Notes: a model not told the origin generated them from the letters alone. A stretch of 64,000 nucleotides of DNA from Clitopilus passeckerianus (GCA_944990035.1 CALYLX010000160.1:558001-622000); one strand, 5' to 3'; shown: positions 1-12,490, numbered from the stretch's first letter. Numbers and translations are program-made.

Positions 1-1110
1 TACATTTCGTGACTCTTACAATCTACGATCATCTTGTCAGTATTCAACACTTTCCTTTCACATGTTAAATGGGTACATGCCTCCTGGTGATGTCACAATA
101 CCATTACGCTCTCAGAACTGGCGTTATTCGAAAAATGGACATACGTTCTAGACATCAGACGAACGGGAACAACAATCAGTAGATATCATCTTCCTTTCTG
201 GCGATTCTACGCACTTCCTAGTGACGAAAATATGCATGACACGTGAGTACAATCTCTCCTTCAATGCTGCGTGGGATTGCACTTGCCCACTTAGAATGGG
301 AGGGAGATTCAGCATCAATGACTCCTTTCGATGGCCAGCGTTTCACATCAAGATCGACTCACATCCTGATGTAAATGACCGGTAACACAGTTAGGAGCCG
401 ACTCTTCTCGAAGAGATTGCGACCACCTACAAACTAGAAAAATGGCCACAGGGTGGTGGTCAACAAGCTTCCTCCGAGTAGTGTTTAAAGATCGCTTACT
501 TCCGTTTCCATTGCCTTTACATAGCGGCGGTGGCCTCAGTGAGATCTATTGTTAAGTAAGCTCGCTAGGCTACGCACCATTGCGTTGTTGTTCCTTTCGT
601 CGGCCTGTAACGATCCCGTCAGCAAAGAAGTGTAGTGGGATCATGTAGACCACCCACCATGTCTGAACGTGAGGAATGTAGCGAGTTATCAGTCGTAGCA
701 GAAGTAGAGAAGAGTAAAGGCCCGAGCGGGTTCTCATCATCAGAGAATGCGCTTAAGAGAGCTTTCTGACCTATGGCGGCAATATCCTTGATCTCATCGT
801 TATCAACATCCATCTGGCGGTGAATAGCCCGTTCATTATCGATGCTGTCGCTCATCACCACGCGATCCCCTCAAAGTTTTCATTTCGCTTCCCATATCCA
901 TCTATCACATATCAGATGGCAAGTTCCATGAATGGGACGCGTACCGGTTTCGCAAAAGAGCCTGGGTTAATATATCGATTTTGTAAGAGCTCTTTAATCA
1001 TGGGCGATGGAGTATGAGGAAGACACGCAAGACAACCGCATTCTTGGCATAAGCCAGGGATTTCTGTGTGTTGAACGCTGGGCGTTCGATGGCCCATTAA
1101 TTTGATCTCC
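1..1110. repeat. Array-flank repeat, copy 1
   Basis: This segment aligns, with many substitutions and small indels, to 11495-12490 in the same orientation. Shared landmarks in order are CTCTTACAATCT, the CCTTTCA(C/T)ATGTTAAA block, CATGCCTCCTG, TTGCCCACTT versus GTGCCCACTT, CAGTTAG with TCTTCTCGA, TTGTTAAGT, TACGCACCAT and CGCAAGACAA. In the second copy this DNA directly follows the end of the 69-bp array, so the window probably opens just after another such array (inference). A 78-codon ATG frame on the minus strand within it is not kept open in the second copy, so I do not call a gene. Confidence 0.75.
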
Positions 1111-3930
1111 ACCTGCTTTCGTGCTTCAGCCCTTCAGCCACTGTCACATCAGCCAGCCGATCATGGTACCAAGGAGCCCTAAAGGAGTTACTGGCCCACA
1201 TGACTTGCAGCTGCTCATGTGGCTGTCACTGTGGCTGAGCTCGTCAGACTTGTGGCGATGGCCAATGCTTCGCATGGCGGTTTACGAGTCTGGAGTTTAC
1301 TTGATTATGGTAACCTCTTCTATCCGATTTATCTATACTCCAAAATGCAATGAACCACACCCTACTCGTGATTACTACCTGTTCTAATGTTTCTGCCCGA
1401 CGCGCCTTTAAGGCGCGACATGTTGTGCATAAGGCTCCGAAGCCGACTGGTTGTTCGATAATGTTTGGAGAGCCTAACTTGCAGATGTACATTCCGCATT
1501 CATCTCTGGTGTACGACTCGGAGAAGACAGGTAGCGTCAAGTTCAGAGGTTTACCTGAGGGCCAAAGGCGCAGTGGTATGGCAGGTACGGCTATGTCCGT
1601 AGCGCGTGATGGCCATGTATTCGGCAGTGATAGTCGACGAGGAGACCATGTGTTTGTATACCATACATGGGTCTATGACGCAATTTTTGTGGAGTGCAAG
1701 CCCAAAGAGGCAAACGAGCATCAAGCGAACCAATTGCAAAGCGGAGACGTAACCCATCACTGATGCGAACGGTCGCTTAGGACCCTCATAGGAAAAAGGA
1801 CTCGCTTCCGTAAACTCCAGACTCGTAACACAAGGTCGCTTCCCCGTGCCCATGATAATTTCGAGCTATACTCATCAGACCCCTACAGGCCTGTGACCAC
1901 CTCGACACCACAACTTCTGATTGTCTAAGACGTGACTTGTCTCGTGCATTCCCTCTTGTGAGGAGCACCACGGCATCAGCTCTACGAAGCTCATCGCGAA
2001 AGCGACCGAGAGTCGTCTGCCCGCTCAGTAACCTGTTCCTCTTCGTACGTTGCAAATTCTCAAGCCGTCTTCGCAAATTCTAATCCAGCCTAAAACACAG
2101 CATCTCCATGGACTCGTGAGTCATCCCGACACGTATCATCTAACGATTTCTGCGCCAAATGTTATGGCGTTCAGACCCCAGGCGCCTCTAGGTACGTCCT
2201 TTGGCACAAATAGGTTACTTGACCTAACAACCTAGGTTTCCAGACACCCTAGGAGGATACTCCTGAAATCCCAAAACCACCTCTTTATGAGACACATCTC
2301 CGACTGTGACTGAGAGGAGTGGCCCCTTGATGAAGAAGAACCTCCCACGAGCGCCCCAACCAGGCTAACCAACGCCATGGCTTCGACCAAGAGCTGCCCC
2401 AGCCTAGGCCGCTGCACGACCCTCTTGCCTGGAATCGGAAATCCTGCATACTGCGACTGTGTCATGCCAGGAGCTCGTCCGATAGGTCTTCTTACCAAAC
2501 GCCCAATCCACAACTCCCGTGGCTGGATTCCTCATCTTTACGACCTTATCACACAACCACGTCGTTCCAGAACCCAACTTATACGATTACCCTCTTGATC
2601 ACGCGCAGAGATCCACCCTATGTCTCTGTTGTTCGAGCGTTCTCGGACCTGCTAGTGCCACCTCTTGCAGAACCATCTTTGAAGCCGACGTGGCCAGGAA
2701 CCAGGACCGAAGAGCCAACATGCATTGGAGAATCGAACCGAGGGCACCTATTGCTTGGAGGAGGCGGCTGGAGGCGTGGAGGACCACAATAGAATGGTTC
2801 CACGCTACATCCGAAGGAACTTCTGGGGTGTGAAGTGACCTCTCGGCACAGCCCTTCTGTCACTCCAACCAGCAGGAAGCGATCACTCTGCGGAAGAGCA
2901 AATCCTTCAAACACACCAACTAGCGTTCTGGGGATCGGCTGAGGTCTACGTCAACCTACTCCACTACCTATCGCTCTCAATACCCTCTACAATGCGGCCG
3001 TCCCTGCAATGCCCCGCACGCCTCCCTTACCCAACGCCTGCAGGATCGCCTTTGCGCGACTTTCCACCTCACCGTCACCCATCTTCAATACCCGCCACCA
3101 CGAGTTAGCGAGACTCGCTCGCTGCCTCTGTTAGAAGGGTTCGACTCTCCAACTTCAAGTTGCCACCATGCCCGAAGCTATTTTCCCCCATGTCAGTTCC
3201 CGAAGAACCCGGAAGAACCTGGAAGCATCACAGGGGCGCACCAGTCGTTGAGATGGAGCGTGGAGTACGGGAGTACATTGCCCAATTCCGAGTGCTGAGA
3301 TGGCGATTCCCTATGGAGGAACGAAGGCAGGAGAGGACGGGAGACACCCACGTAACAGGTGTTGAGGACAACCAACGGAACAACACAATTACGTCGCCTT
3401 CCGTCTGCCGTGACCTCGCTGGCGGTAGTCTTCCACTCTTTCGACCGAAACCGCTCTACAGTTCGCCTGGTTCCGAGACAACCTGCTCGATGACTCTCAC
3501 CTCCGCCATCAGCCCTTGCGGAACTCCAGTGGGTGACAAGTCAGTTGCTCAAGCTGTGACCGTCAGGAGTCGGGCACGCCTAGACCGATCATATGGCATC
3601 GTTGAAGAGGTAGAAATGGCAGCAGGATGTACCAGAAGTTTGGCAAATGGACCTGGCGCAGCGTGGCGAAGGCAAGTTCCTACCAGGAGAATGTCGCCTC
3701 GATACTCGTCATAGGCAGAATGTCAAGGGTTCAACGCTCCACCGCCATCGCTTTGTTGCGCAACTCTCCAACCCACTTCAACCAACATCACGCGGGCAGC
3801 GTTGTCATGGTTCAGATAGCGCGAGGAACACCGTAGAACCGTTAGAATTTCGAAAAAAAAAAAAAGAAAAAAACCATTTGTACAGGATACAATCGCTGTA
3901 AATATATCAAACACGGGTTGTAAAACGATT
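1111..3930. other. Low-coding DNA, no recognised gene
   Basis: The longest ATG-initiated frame is 1350-1763 (+, 137 codons); its product resembles no family I know and shows no intron-compatible extension. A longer plus frame at 3160-3714 starts at TTG rather than ATG and has a low-complexity, proline- and arginine-rich translation. I see no transposase, tRNA or signal-peptide gene. A short A-rich run lies near 3850. Confidence 0.5.
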
Positions 3931-3934
3931 TGAG

Positions 3935-4070
3935 ACGATGGGCTGTTGAGAGAAAGGGGACGACATATGCAAATGTGTAAATCAGGAGGCATAGTAAATT
4001 CGACGCAATAGGCTTTCGAGAGAAAGGGGATGACATATGTAAATCGGGGAGCATGGTAAAGAACGGGACC
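3935..4070. repeat. Two-copy short tandem repeat downstream of the HET gene
   Basis: Two adjacent copies about 70-80 nt apart share GAGAAAGGGGA(C/T)GACATAT, followed by GTAAATC and a GGAGCAT(A/G)GTAAA block. They lie just beyond the stop codon of the HET-domain gene on the opposite side from the large array, and their sequence is unrelated to the 69-bp unit. Confidence 0.6.
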
Positions 4071-4203
4071 ATAGGTACAGATGAAAGAGGAAAAGGGAAG
4101 AATATCGAAGCGTGTTCAACGCCTGAAACTTCTTGATCACTAAGTATCCGAAAATCTGAGGCAGTTGACAACTTACCTTAATACTAACTTGGAAGTATCG
4201 ATC

Positions 4204-5787
4204 CTACTTTATAAACCGGAGAATTGGCTTCCCCAGACTGTGGTCAGAGGGCAACTCGAACCACTTCTCAGTGACTACCCTCGACGGCTGGTCCCGATTG
4301 TAGCCCAGCAGGATCGCCAGGTAAGATGACCCCCATTCGTTCGAAATGTGTCCGAGAATAGCCATTTCGAGCCGTTCATATTGAGATAAGTTGCGGGCGT
4401 CGACGTTACACTTCCCCAGACCCTGGACGTCCAATTCCACCGACACACTATGGAATGGGGAAGCCTTAGTAGGGGGGAGTTTCACGCTATAAACTGGGAG
4501 CCGTATACGCAATCCACGATTTGTCATCGAATAAGTTTGGTCGATAGAGTCGCTGATCGAATTGAAACTCCAGCCCCATTGCTGCGACGTAGGCAATGGA
4601 CGGAATGGCTGGAATGAGAGGGGTGAGAAGCAGTCTGGGCCTGCCGCCAGCATGCTGTTCTCGACAGATGGCTGCCCTCGCCAAGCAAACAGTCCCATGT
4701 CGTCACTACGCTGGAGGATTTCCACCTGCAACCTATAAAATGCCATGTTGCCTTCGCCGTAGGCAATGGAGAGTGGGATATTCAACAAGCCGATGAGACA
4801 ATAAGCAATGTCTTCAATCCGCGTTGTTCGCCTTTTCGAGACCCAGACAAGGGTCTCCCTGGCGTGCTTAATCCCTGGTGTGAAATCGAGAAGCGGGTCG
4901 ATGGGTATCCTGGTAATTTTGGAGATCCGTTCCCAGAGAGGAACCTTCAAGACATCATTGGGTACTTTGTCATTGTCGTTCACATCACTCCGCTTGGGGG
5001 TGATGCGCCGCCACGATTTCCCGAAGAACAGCACTCGTTTCGGGGCCAAGAGCTCCTGTAGAGTCCAACCCCTAGTGAACCACGGATCGTGCTGAAGGGT
5101 CTTCAGGGAAGTCGTGTCTGCAAGGTGCACGATGCAGATCTTGGAGTTTCGGTACCAGTTGAACATTGACCGTATGGACTCCTCGAGTTCGGCGCTCCTG
5201 CTCTTGTCTATGCACCCAGTGTCGAACCAGACAAATTGGCAACCTTGCTGCGAGGCGATATGGCAGAATTCGACGACCTTGACCAAGTCCGCGCAGCTGT
5301 CTCGTAGAACAGGAGACATCCTATCACAAAACTCCTTCATAACCTCAAGTAACCCGACTCGGAGGCCCCGCCCCTCCATATCTGCCCCGCTTGTGAAGTT
5401 GCTCACGCTGCCCAAAATCTGTGCACTGGTTTGTGGCTCGTGCAAAGATCTACCGTCCATCAAGCTCCGGAATCCGTCGGTGCCAAGTTTCTCGAATGTG
5501 AAGATATCCTGAAAATTCAGTTCACCCTTATCAAGCCATCGATGAGAGAAAATGGCGTATGGTGTGTGCTCCGTGATCCACTCCTTTGCATGACTCCGGA
5601 CATCACTCTCAGTTTTAGTCCTCCACCCACGGCGTTTGTCCTCTGATAAATACCCCTCGATGAAGTCGGTAATGGTGCTCTGTAAAACCCTTTTGATAGC
5701 GGGCCGGCGAAGTAGCTTCATGTCTTTGAGGTAAAGAAGATAAATTGGAAGTTGGTTTTGAATGTGTTCGTCAATGACATTGTGCAT
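4204..5787 (-). CDS. HET-domain (heterokaryon incompatibility) protein
   Basis: This single open frame encodes 527 residues from the first ATG. The frame stays open 24 codons further upstream, but only to a TTG, so an upstream exon is possible. The three classical HET-domain blocks are visible: YAIFSHRW at residues 77-84, FVWFDTGCIDKS at 185-196 and RGWTLQELLAPK near 239-250. The conserved EDIAYCLIGLLN...YGEG block follows at about 325-346, where fungal HET proteins have their AYSLLGL...YGEG segment. The C-terminal ~180 residues are variable and lack WD40, NACHT or ankyrin repeats. In known family members HET domains trigger cell death after fusion of incompatible hyphae; whether this one acts in self-recognition is inference. 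It reads away from the large tandem array, which begins within a few hundred bases of its 5' end. Confidence 0.85.
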   Translation of the reverse strand: MHNVIDEHIQNQLPIYLLYLKDMKLLRRPAIKRVLQSTITDFIEGYLSEDKRRGWRTKTESDVRSHAKEWITEHTPYAIFSHRWLDKGELNFQDIFTFEKLGTDGFRSLMDGRSLHEPQTSAQILGSVSNFTSGADMEGRGLRVGLLEVMKEFCDRMSPVLRDSCADLVKVVEFCHIASQQGCQFVWFDTGCIDKSRSAELEESIRSMFNWYRNSKICIVHLADTTSLKTLQHDPWFTRGWTLQELLAPKRVLFFGKSWRRITPKRSDVNDNDKVPNDVLKVPLWERISKITRIPIDPLLDFTPGIKHARETLVWVSKRRTTRIEDIAYCLIGLLNIPLSIAYGEGNMAFYRLQVEILQRSDDMGLFAWRGQPSVENSMLAAGPDCFSPLSFQPFRPLPTSQQWGWSFNSISDSIDQTYSMTNRGLRIRLPVYSVKLPPTKASPFHSVSVELDVQGLGKCNVDARNLSQYERLEMAILGHISNEWGSSYLAILLGYNRDQPSRVVTEKWFELPSDHSLGKPILRFIK

Positions 5788-5859
5788 GGCTTGAGCAGAA
5801 AAAGCGGTTAATGGAGTCTGAGCTGGCCCGAACTTGAAGGAAATCCAACATGCCTTCAA

Positions 5860-6180
5860 GATGTTTATTCTTCGAGATGGGAGACCGAGTCAGATATTGT
5901 TAGTACCCGCCACACATCAAAGTAATAGGGTTGAAATACCCGCTGAAATGAATAGAGGCGGCCACACAGAAACCCTTGCTCAACAAGTGGGTTTGACAGA
6001 CGCGAGGAGTATGACACACCAACTGCAGGAGCAAAGAGGAAACGATCATCAGCAAAGGGTGCGCATTCATGAAAGACGTGCTTACTTCCTAAAGGCGCAA
6101 ACAAGTAGAAGTATGGTGAGTACAGAAACGTGGATAGTCCCGGTTGTCATACCGTCTACAGACCCAGAGAGGTGGGACAC
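5860..6180. other. Spacer between HET gene and array with a decayed array-like unit
   Basis: No gene is evident. From about 6058 the sequence already resembles a degenerate array unit: TGCGCATTCATGAA, then ACGTGCTTACTTCCT, AGGCGCAAA and a GGTGAGTAC donor-like motif, in the same order as in the array. This suggests that the array once reached further toward the HET gene. Confidence 0.5.
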
Positions 6181-9100
6181 GGTCGGTGAGCCGATATCAA
6201 TACTTGACAGATTGACTTACGATCTTGAACGACAAAAGCGCACGTTCGTGATAAGTGCATGGGTTTTTTGTTTAATAACGTCACATACCCTCTGTCGGCA
6301 CGGAGGCAGATGTCAGTGGTCAGTGGATGAAAATGTATACCCCATAAATTCACGTACTGCCTGAAGATGGGAAGGCAGAGAATAATGGTAAGTGGATGAA
6401 TGTGCATACTCGATTCACGCACCTCCTAAGGGACGAAGGCGAACAATAATGGTGAGCGAATGAATGTGCATAATTGATCCATTCACACACTTCCTGAAGA
6501 TGCGAAGGCGAAAACCCACGGTAAGTAAATGAATGTGCATACTTAATCCATTCACGTACGATCTGAAGATGCGAAGGCAGAGAGTCATAAGTAAGTGGAT
6601 GAATGTTCATAGTCGATCCATTCACGTACTCTCTGAAGATTCAAAGGCGGGAATCATGGTAAGTGGGTGAGTGTGCATACTCAACCATTCACGTACATTC
6701 TGGAGATGGGCAGCCCAACAATTACGGTAAGTGGACGAATGCGCATCCTTGATCTAATCACATACCTCCTGAGGATGGGAAGGTGTACGATCATGGTAAG
6801 CAGATGAATGTGCATATTCGACCAGTGCATGTACCTCCTGAAGATGCGAAGGTAGGTAATCATGGTAAGTAAATGAATGTACATGCTCGATCCATTCACG
6901 TACTTGCTAAAGATGAAAAGGCAGAGAATCATAGTAAGAGAATGAATGTTCATACTCGATGGATTCACGTACGATCTGAAGGTGCGACGGCGAAGAATAA
7001 TGATGAATGGATGTATGTGCATACTCAATCCCTTCACGTACGATCTGAAGACGGCCCATGGGGAGGCGGACAATCATGGTAAGCGCGTCAATATGCACAC
7101 TCAAACCATTCACGTACAAACTGAAGGTGCAAAGGCAAAGAATCAAGGTAAGCAGATGAGTGTGCATATTCGATTCATTCATGTACCTCCTGAAAATGCA
7201 AAGGCAGATAACCATGGTAAGTAAATGAATGTGCATACTTGATCCATTCACGTACTCGCTGAAGATGCAAAGTCGGAGAATTATGGTAAGTGCAGGAATA
7301 TGCATACTCAATGGATTCGCGTACTTTCTAAAGACGCAAAAGCGGGCAATGATGATCAGTGGATGAATGTCCATACGGATCCATTGGCGTACTCTCTGAA
7401 AATGGCCAGGCAGACAATCATCATGATGGTAAGCCATGAATGTGCCTACTCGATCAATTCACATACATTCTAAAGAGGGCAAGGCAGGCAGTTATGTTAA
7501 CATGAATGTGCATATTCTATCGATCCACGTACCTCCTGAAGATTCGAAGCCGACAATTGTGTTAAGTGAATAAATGTGCATACTTGGTCTGGTCACGTAC
7601 TTCCTGAGAAGGCAGAGGCGGACAACGATGGTAAGTGGCTGAATGTGCCTAGTCGCTCCATTGACATACTCTCTGAAGATGGGCCGGTAGACAATCATTG
7701 TAAGTGCATGAATGTGCCTACTCGATCCATCCACGTACTTTCTGAGGATCCGATGGGAAATAATCATGATAAGTGAATGAATGTGCATGGTCAATCCATT
7801 GACGTACCCTCTGAAGATGCACAGGCAGACAATCATGGTAGGTGCATGGGTGTGCATAGTTAATCAATTCACATACTTTCTGAATGTGTGATGGCATAGA
7901 ATTATAGTAAGTGGACGAATGTGCATACTTGATTGGTTCACGTACCTCCTGAACAAGCCAAGGCGGACAATCATGGTGAGTGGATGAACATCCATGCTCG
8001 GTTGATGCACGTACCTCCTGAAGTTGGAAAGGCGGAGAATTGTGGTAAGTTAATGAAGGTGCATACATCATCTGTTTACGTACCTCCTGAAGATGGGTAG
8101 GCGTAAAATCCTGTTAAATGCACGAATCTGCATACTTCATTTTATTCACGTACCTCCTGAAGATGGGAAAACAGATTCAGACAATCATGTTAACCGCATG
8201 AATGTGCATACTCAATCTATTCACGCACTTTCTGAAGATGCGAAGGCGGACAATCCTGGTAAGTGCATCAGTGTGCATACTCGATCGATTCACGTACCGT
8301 CTGAAGAGGGGGCAGACAGAAAATCATCGTAAGCGTAGAAATGTGCATACTCAATCTGTCCACGTACTTCCTGAAGATGCAAAGACGGACAATCATGGTA
8401 AGCGCATGAATATGCATACTCAACCCATTCACGTACAAACTGAAGATGCGAAGGCGTAAAATCAGGGGAAGTGCATGAATGTACAGAGTCAATCGATCCA
8501 CATACCTCCTGAAGATTGGAAGGCGTACAATCATGGTCAGTGTACGAATGTGCATATTTGATCGGTGGATGTTACCTCCTGAAGATCCAAAGGCGGACGA
8601 TCTTTGTAAGTGAATGAATGTGCATACTCAATCCGGTCACGTACGTTCTGAAGATGTGAAGGTGGACAATCATGGTAAGCGCGTCAATGTACACACTCGA
8701 TCTATTCACGTACAAACTGATGATTCAAATGCGGACAATCCTCGTAAGCGAACGAATGTGTACAATTGATCCATTCACGTACTTGCTGAAGATGCAAAGG
8801 CGGACGATCAATCGATCATGGTCAGTGCGTGAACGTGCATAATCAATTCTTTCACCTACTCTCTGAACGTGCGAAGGCAGACAATTGTGGTCAGTGCATG
8901 AATGTGCATACCTGATCCATTCACGTACGTACTGAAGATGCAAAGGGGGTCAATCATAGTAAGTAGATGAATGTGCATAGTCAACCTATTCACGTACATA
9001 CTGAAGATGCGACAGCCGAGAATCATCGTAAGTGGATCAGTGTCCGTGCTTGATCCATTCACGTACTTCCTGACAATGGGAAGGCAGACAACCCTGGTAA

Positions 9101-11410
9101 GGGCATGAATGTGCGTAATCCACTCATTCACGTACGAACTGAAAATGCGAGGGTGTAGAATTGTGGTGAGTCCATGAATGTACAGGGTCAATCCATTCAC
9201 GTACTCTCTGAAGATGGGAAGGCGTACAATCATGGTAAGCGCATGAATGTGTATACTCAATCGGTTCATGTACCTCCTGAAGGTGTGAAGGGGGCCAATC
9301 ATGGTAAGTGTATGAACGTGGCTACTCGATCAATTCACATACGTCCTGAAGATGCAAAGGTGGACCAAAATGCTAAGCACATGGATGCGCATACTCGGTC
9401 CATTCACGCACCTCCTGAAGATGATCCTCGTAAGTGAACGAATGTACATAGTTGATCAATTCACGTACTCCCTGAAGGCGGGAAGGCGGAAAATCATGGT
9501 AAGTGGGTGGATGTGCAGAGTCAGTTCATTCACCTACTCTCTGAAGATGCGAAGGCGGACAGTTGTGGTAAGTGCATGAATGTGCATACTCAATCCATTC
9601 ACGTACTTCCTGGAGATGGGAATGCGGACAATCATGGTAAGTGCATGCATATGCATACTTGACCCATTCACATACAAACTGAAGATGCGAAGGTAGGCAG
9701 TCATGGTAAGCCCATGAATATTCATACTCGATAGATTTACGTACTTCCTGAAGACGAGAGGCGTAAAATTGGGGATGAATGTGCATAGTCAATTCATTCA
9801 CGTACTCTCTGAAGATGTGAAGGCGGACAATGGTGGTCAGTGGATGAATGTGCGTACTGAAGCCATTGACGTACGATCTGAAGACGGGAAGGCATACAAT
9901 CATGAATGAATTTGCATACTCGGTAACTCAATCGGTTCACGCACATCCTAAAGATGCGACGGCAGCCACTTCCGGTGAGCGCATGAATGTGCATACTTGA
10001 TCTATTCAAGTACCTCCTGATGACGTCGCAGCACACAACCTTTGTAAGTGGATGAATGTGCATACTCGATCGATTTACGTACGAACTGTGGATTCGAAGC
10101 CATATAATCATGGTAAGTGGATGAGCGTATGCTTGATCGATCCACGTACTCTCTGAAGTTGCGAAGGTGGACAATCATGGTAAGCGGATGAATGTGCATA
10201 CTTGGCCCATTCACTTACACCCTGAAGATGCGAAGGTGGCCGATCATAGTAAGTGCATGAGTTGGCATACCCAATTGATTCACATACCGCCTGAAGATGC
10301 GAAGGTGGACGGTTATGGTAAGTGCACGAATGTCCATACTCGATAGATTCACGTACAAACTGAAGATGTGAAGGCAGACGGCCATAGTAAGTCGATGAAT
10401 GTGCATACTCGATGGGTTCACGTACTCTCTACAGATGCAAAGGTGGACAATGGTGGTCAGTAGATGAATGTGCGTACTGAACGCATTGACGTACCATCTG
10501 AAGATGCCAAGGCAGACAATCATGGTAAGTCACGAATGTGCCTACTCGATCGATCCACGTACGGACTGAAGTTGGACAGCCCGAGAATTATGGTAAATGC
10601 AAGAAAGTGCAAACTCGGTCCACTTCACGTACTCTCTGGATGTGCAAAGGCAGACAATCATGGTAAGTGCCTGAATGTGTATACTCGAGAGATCCACATA
10701 CGAGCTGAGGATGCGAAGACGGTTATCCATGCTCAGTGAATGAATGTTCATATTCGACCGATTCACATACCATCTGAAGATGTGAAGGCAGATAACCGTG
10801 CTGAGTGAACGAATGGGAATACTCAATAGATTCACATACGTCCTGAAGATGCGAACACGGACAACCGTGGTAAGGAAATGAATGTGCACACTCCAAAGGT
10901 TCACGTACTTCCTACAGATGCAAAGGCGGATACCGATCGTCAGTGAATGGATGTGCACACTCGATAGATCCACGTACTCTCTGAAGATACAAAGGCAGAC
11001 AATCATGGTAAGTGCGCGAATGTGCATACTCAATCTGCTCACGCACTTTCTGTAAAGGCAAAGGCGGACGGACAATCATGGTAAGTGCATGAATGTTCAT
11101 GCTTGATAGATCCACATACGAGCTGTAGATGCGAAGGTGGATAATCATGCTAAGGGAGCGAATATGTATACTCGACAGATTCACATACTCTCTGAAGATG
11201 CGGACGCGGAAGGTTACGGTAAGTGAATGATTATGCATACTTCATAGTTTGACGTACTTCCTGAAGATGCGAATGTGGAAAAGCACCGTAAGTGAATGGA
11301 TGTGTATACTCGATCGATCCACACACCTCCTAAAACAACAAGGCAGAGGGCGGCGATGAGCAAATACATGCCTGCGTCGTACGGCTCCACATACCTCCTA
11401 TCAGAGCGAT
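6180..11410. repeat. Large tandem array, ~69-bp unit, about 70 copies
   Basis: A minisatellite-like array fills 5.2 kb. Each unit has, in order, GGTAAGTG, (A)TGAATGTGCATACT, CGATCCATTCACGTAC, a CTCCTGAAGATG block, CGAAGGCGGACAATCATG and then GGTAAGTG again. Spacing between successive CACGTAC motifs is 68-70 nt. Units differ at many positions and have 1-5 nt indels, and both edges grade into poorer units, so the array is old. Because 69 is a multiple of three, degenerate 23-residue repeats stay open over several units on both strands; these are best read as by-products and not as genes. Each unit carries a splice-donor-like GTAAG motif and a short inverted repeat, TGAATG / CATTCA. There is no similarity to telomeric TTAGGG or to rDNA spacer that I can recognise. 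Confidence 0.95.
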
Positions 11411-11494
11411 AGCATTAGCGATTAAAGGACATTCTAGATAGACCACCGTACTTGCTGATCATGGACCAACGTCCGGGTTTAATCTGTAAGTGCC

Positions 11495-12490
11495 ATCTTC
11501 GTATTTATTTTGTGCCTCTTACAATCTGCGAGCATTCCATTAATAAGCCACATTTTCCTTTCATATGTTAAAATGGGCACATGCCTCCTGATCATTACGG
11601 TTCCGGTAAACCATCAACGATGACATTATTTTGAAGCAAGGAACGTACTTTCTGGACGTTGGAAGACGACGAACGCCAATTAGTTTATATCAACTTCGTG
11701 GCCGAAGATGTTACATACTTTCTGGTGACCCGAACATACAATGGGCTTGAGGTTAGACGATCTTCTTTCGTATTGAGCGGGATAATACGTGCCCACTTAT
11801 AAACGGAGGCGAGATGACCGTTAGTGGCTCCTTTCTTTCGCTGTTGTTTTCAGTCAGATTCACTCACGTCCTAATGCAAACGGCCAGGTCACGCAGTTAG
11901 TATTGAATCTTCTCGAGCGAGTGGCGATCACCAACAAACTATAACAAAATCGCAAAAGGGAGGCGGTCAGCAAACATCCTCCCAGGAGGCTGTAAAGATG
12001 GCTTACTTCTGTTTCCATCGCCTTCACATAGCGGCGGCAGCATCAGTAAGATCAATTGTTAAGTGAACTCGTTAAGTTACGCACCATAGTGTTGCTGTTC
12101 TGTTCGTCGATCTGGAGCAATCCTATCGGCAAAGATGATGATGGAATGACATCGACGACCCATTACCTGAATCCGCACAATCCGTGGTCGTAGTAGAAGC
12201 AGAGAGGGGTGATTATCGATGCTGTTGATCATCACCATGCGAATCCTCGGGACATCCCCATCTATCACCTATCGGGTGGCGCTTTCCGTGAATTAGACGC
12301 CTAGCAACTTGGTAGCGGTTTGAGGGCAACTTGAGTCTGTAGTTAGAATATCAATTTTGTGAGTAATCTTCAAGTTCAAATAGTCGTCCTCATGGAGCCA
12401 TTGGGTACAAGGAAGTTACGCAAGACAAGCGCTTGAACGTGGCAGGCGCTCGCGCAATGTTCATGGCGTGTGCTGAGTCAGCCCTCCATG
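11495..12490. repeat. Array-flank repeat, copy 2
   Basis: Diverged direct repeat of 1-1110, with the same landmarks in the same order. It begins right after the last recognisable array unit, whose GTAAGTG lies near 11488. The homology fades after CGCAAGACAAGCG near 12440-12490. No conserved open frame is shared by the two copies, so the segment is probably non-coding or a decayed gene. Confidence 0.75.

Noticed and set aside
619..861. Possible small acidic protein (-), 78 codons from ATG
   Set aside because: The homologous copy at 12077-12268 does not keep the frame, so conservation speaks against coding.
3160..3714. 184-codon plus frame
   Set aside because: It starts at TTG; the translation is low in complexity and matches no family, and no spliced extension is evident.
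6873..11238. Long open frames with 23-residue repeats on both strands of the array
   Set aside because: They follow automatically from a 69-bp period with few stop codons in the unit. They overlap on opposite strands, begin and end at random units, and shift frame at indels, so they are not called genes.
6180..11410. CRISPR array or telomeric repeat
   Set aside because: Units are contiguous with no unique spacers, the host appears to be a fungus, and the unit has no TTAGGG-like core.
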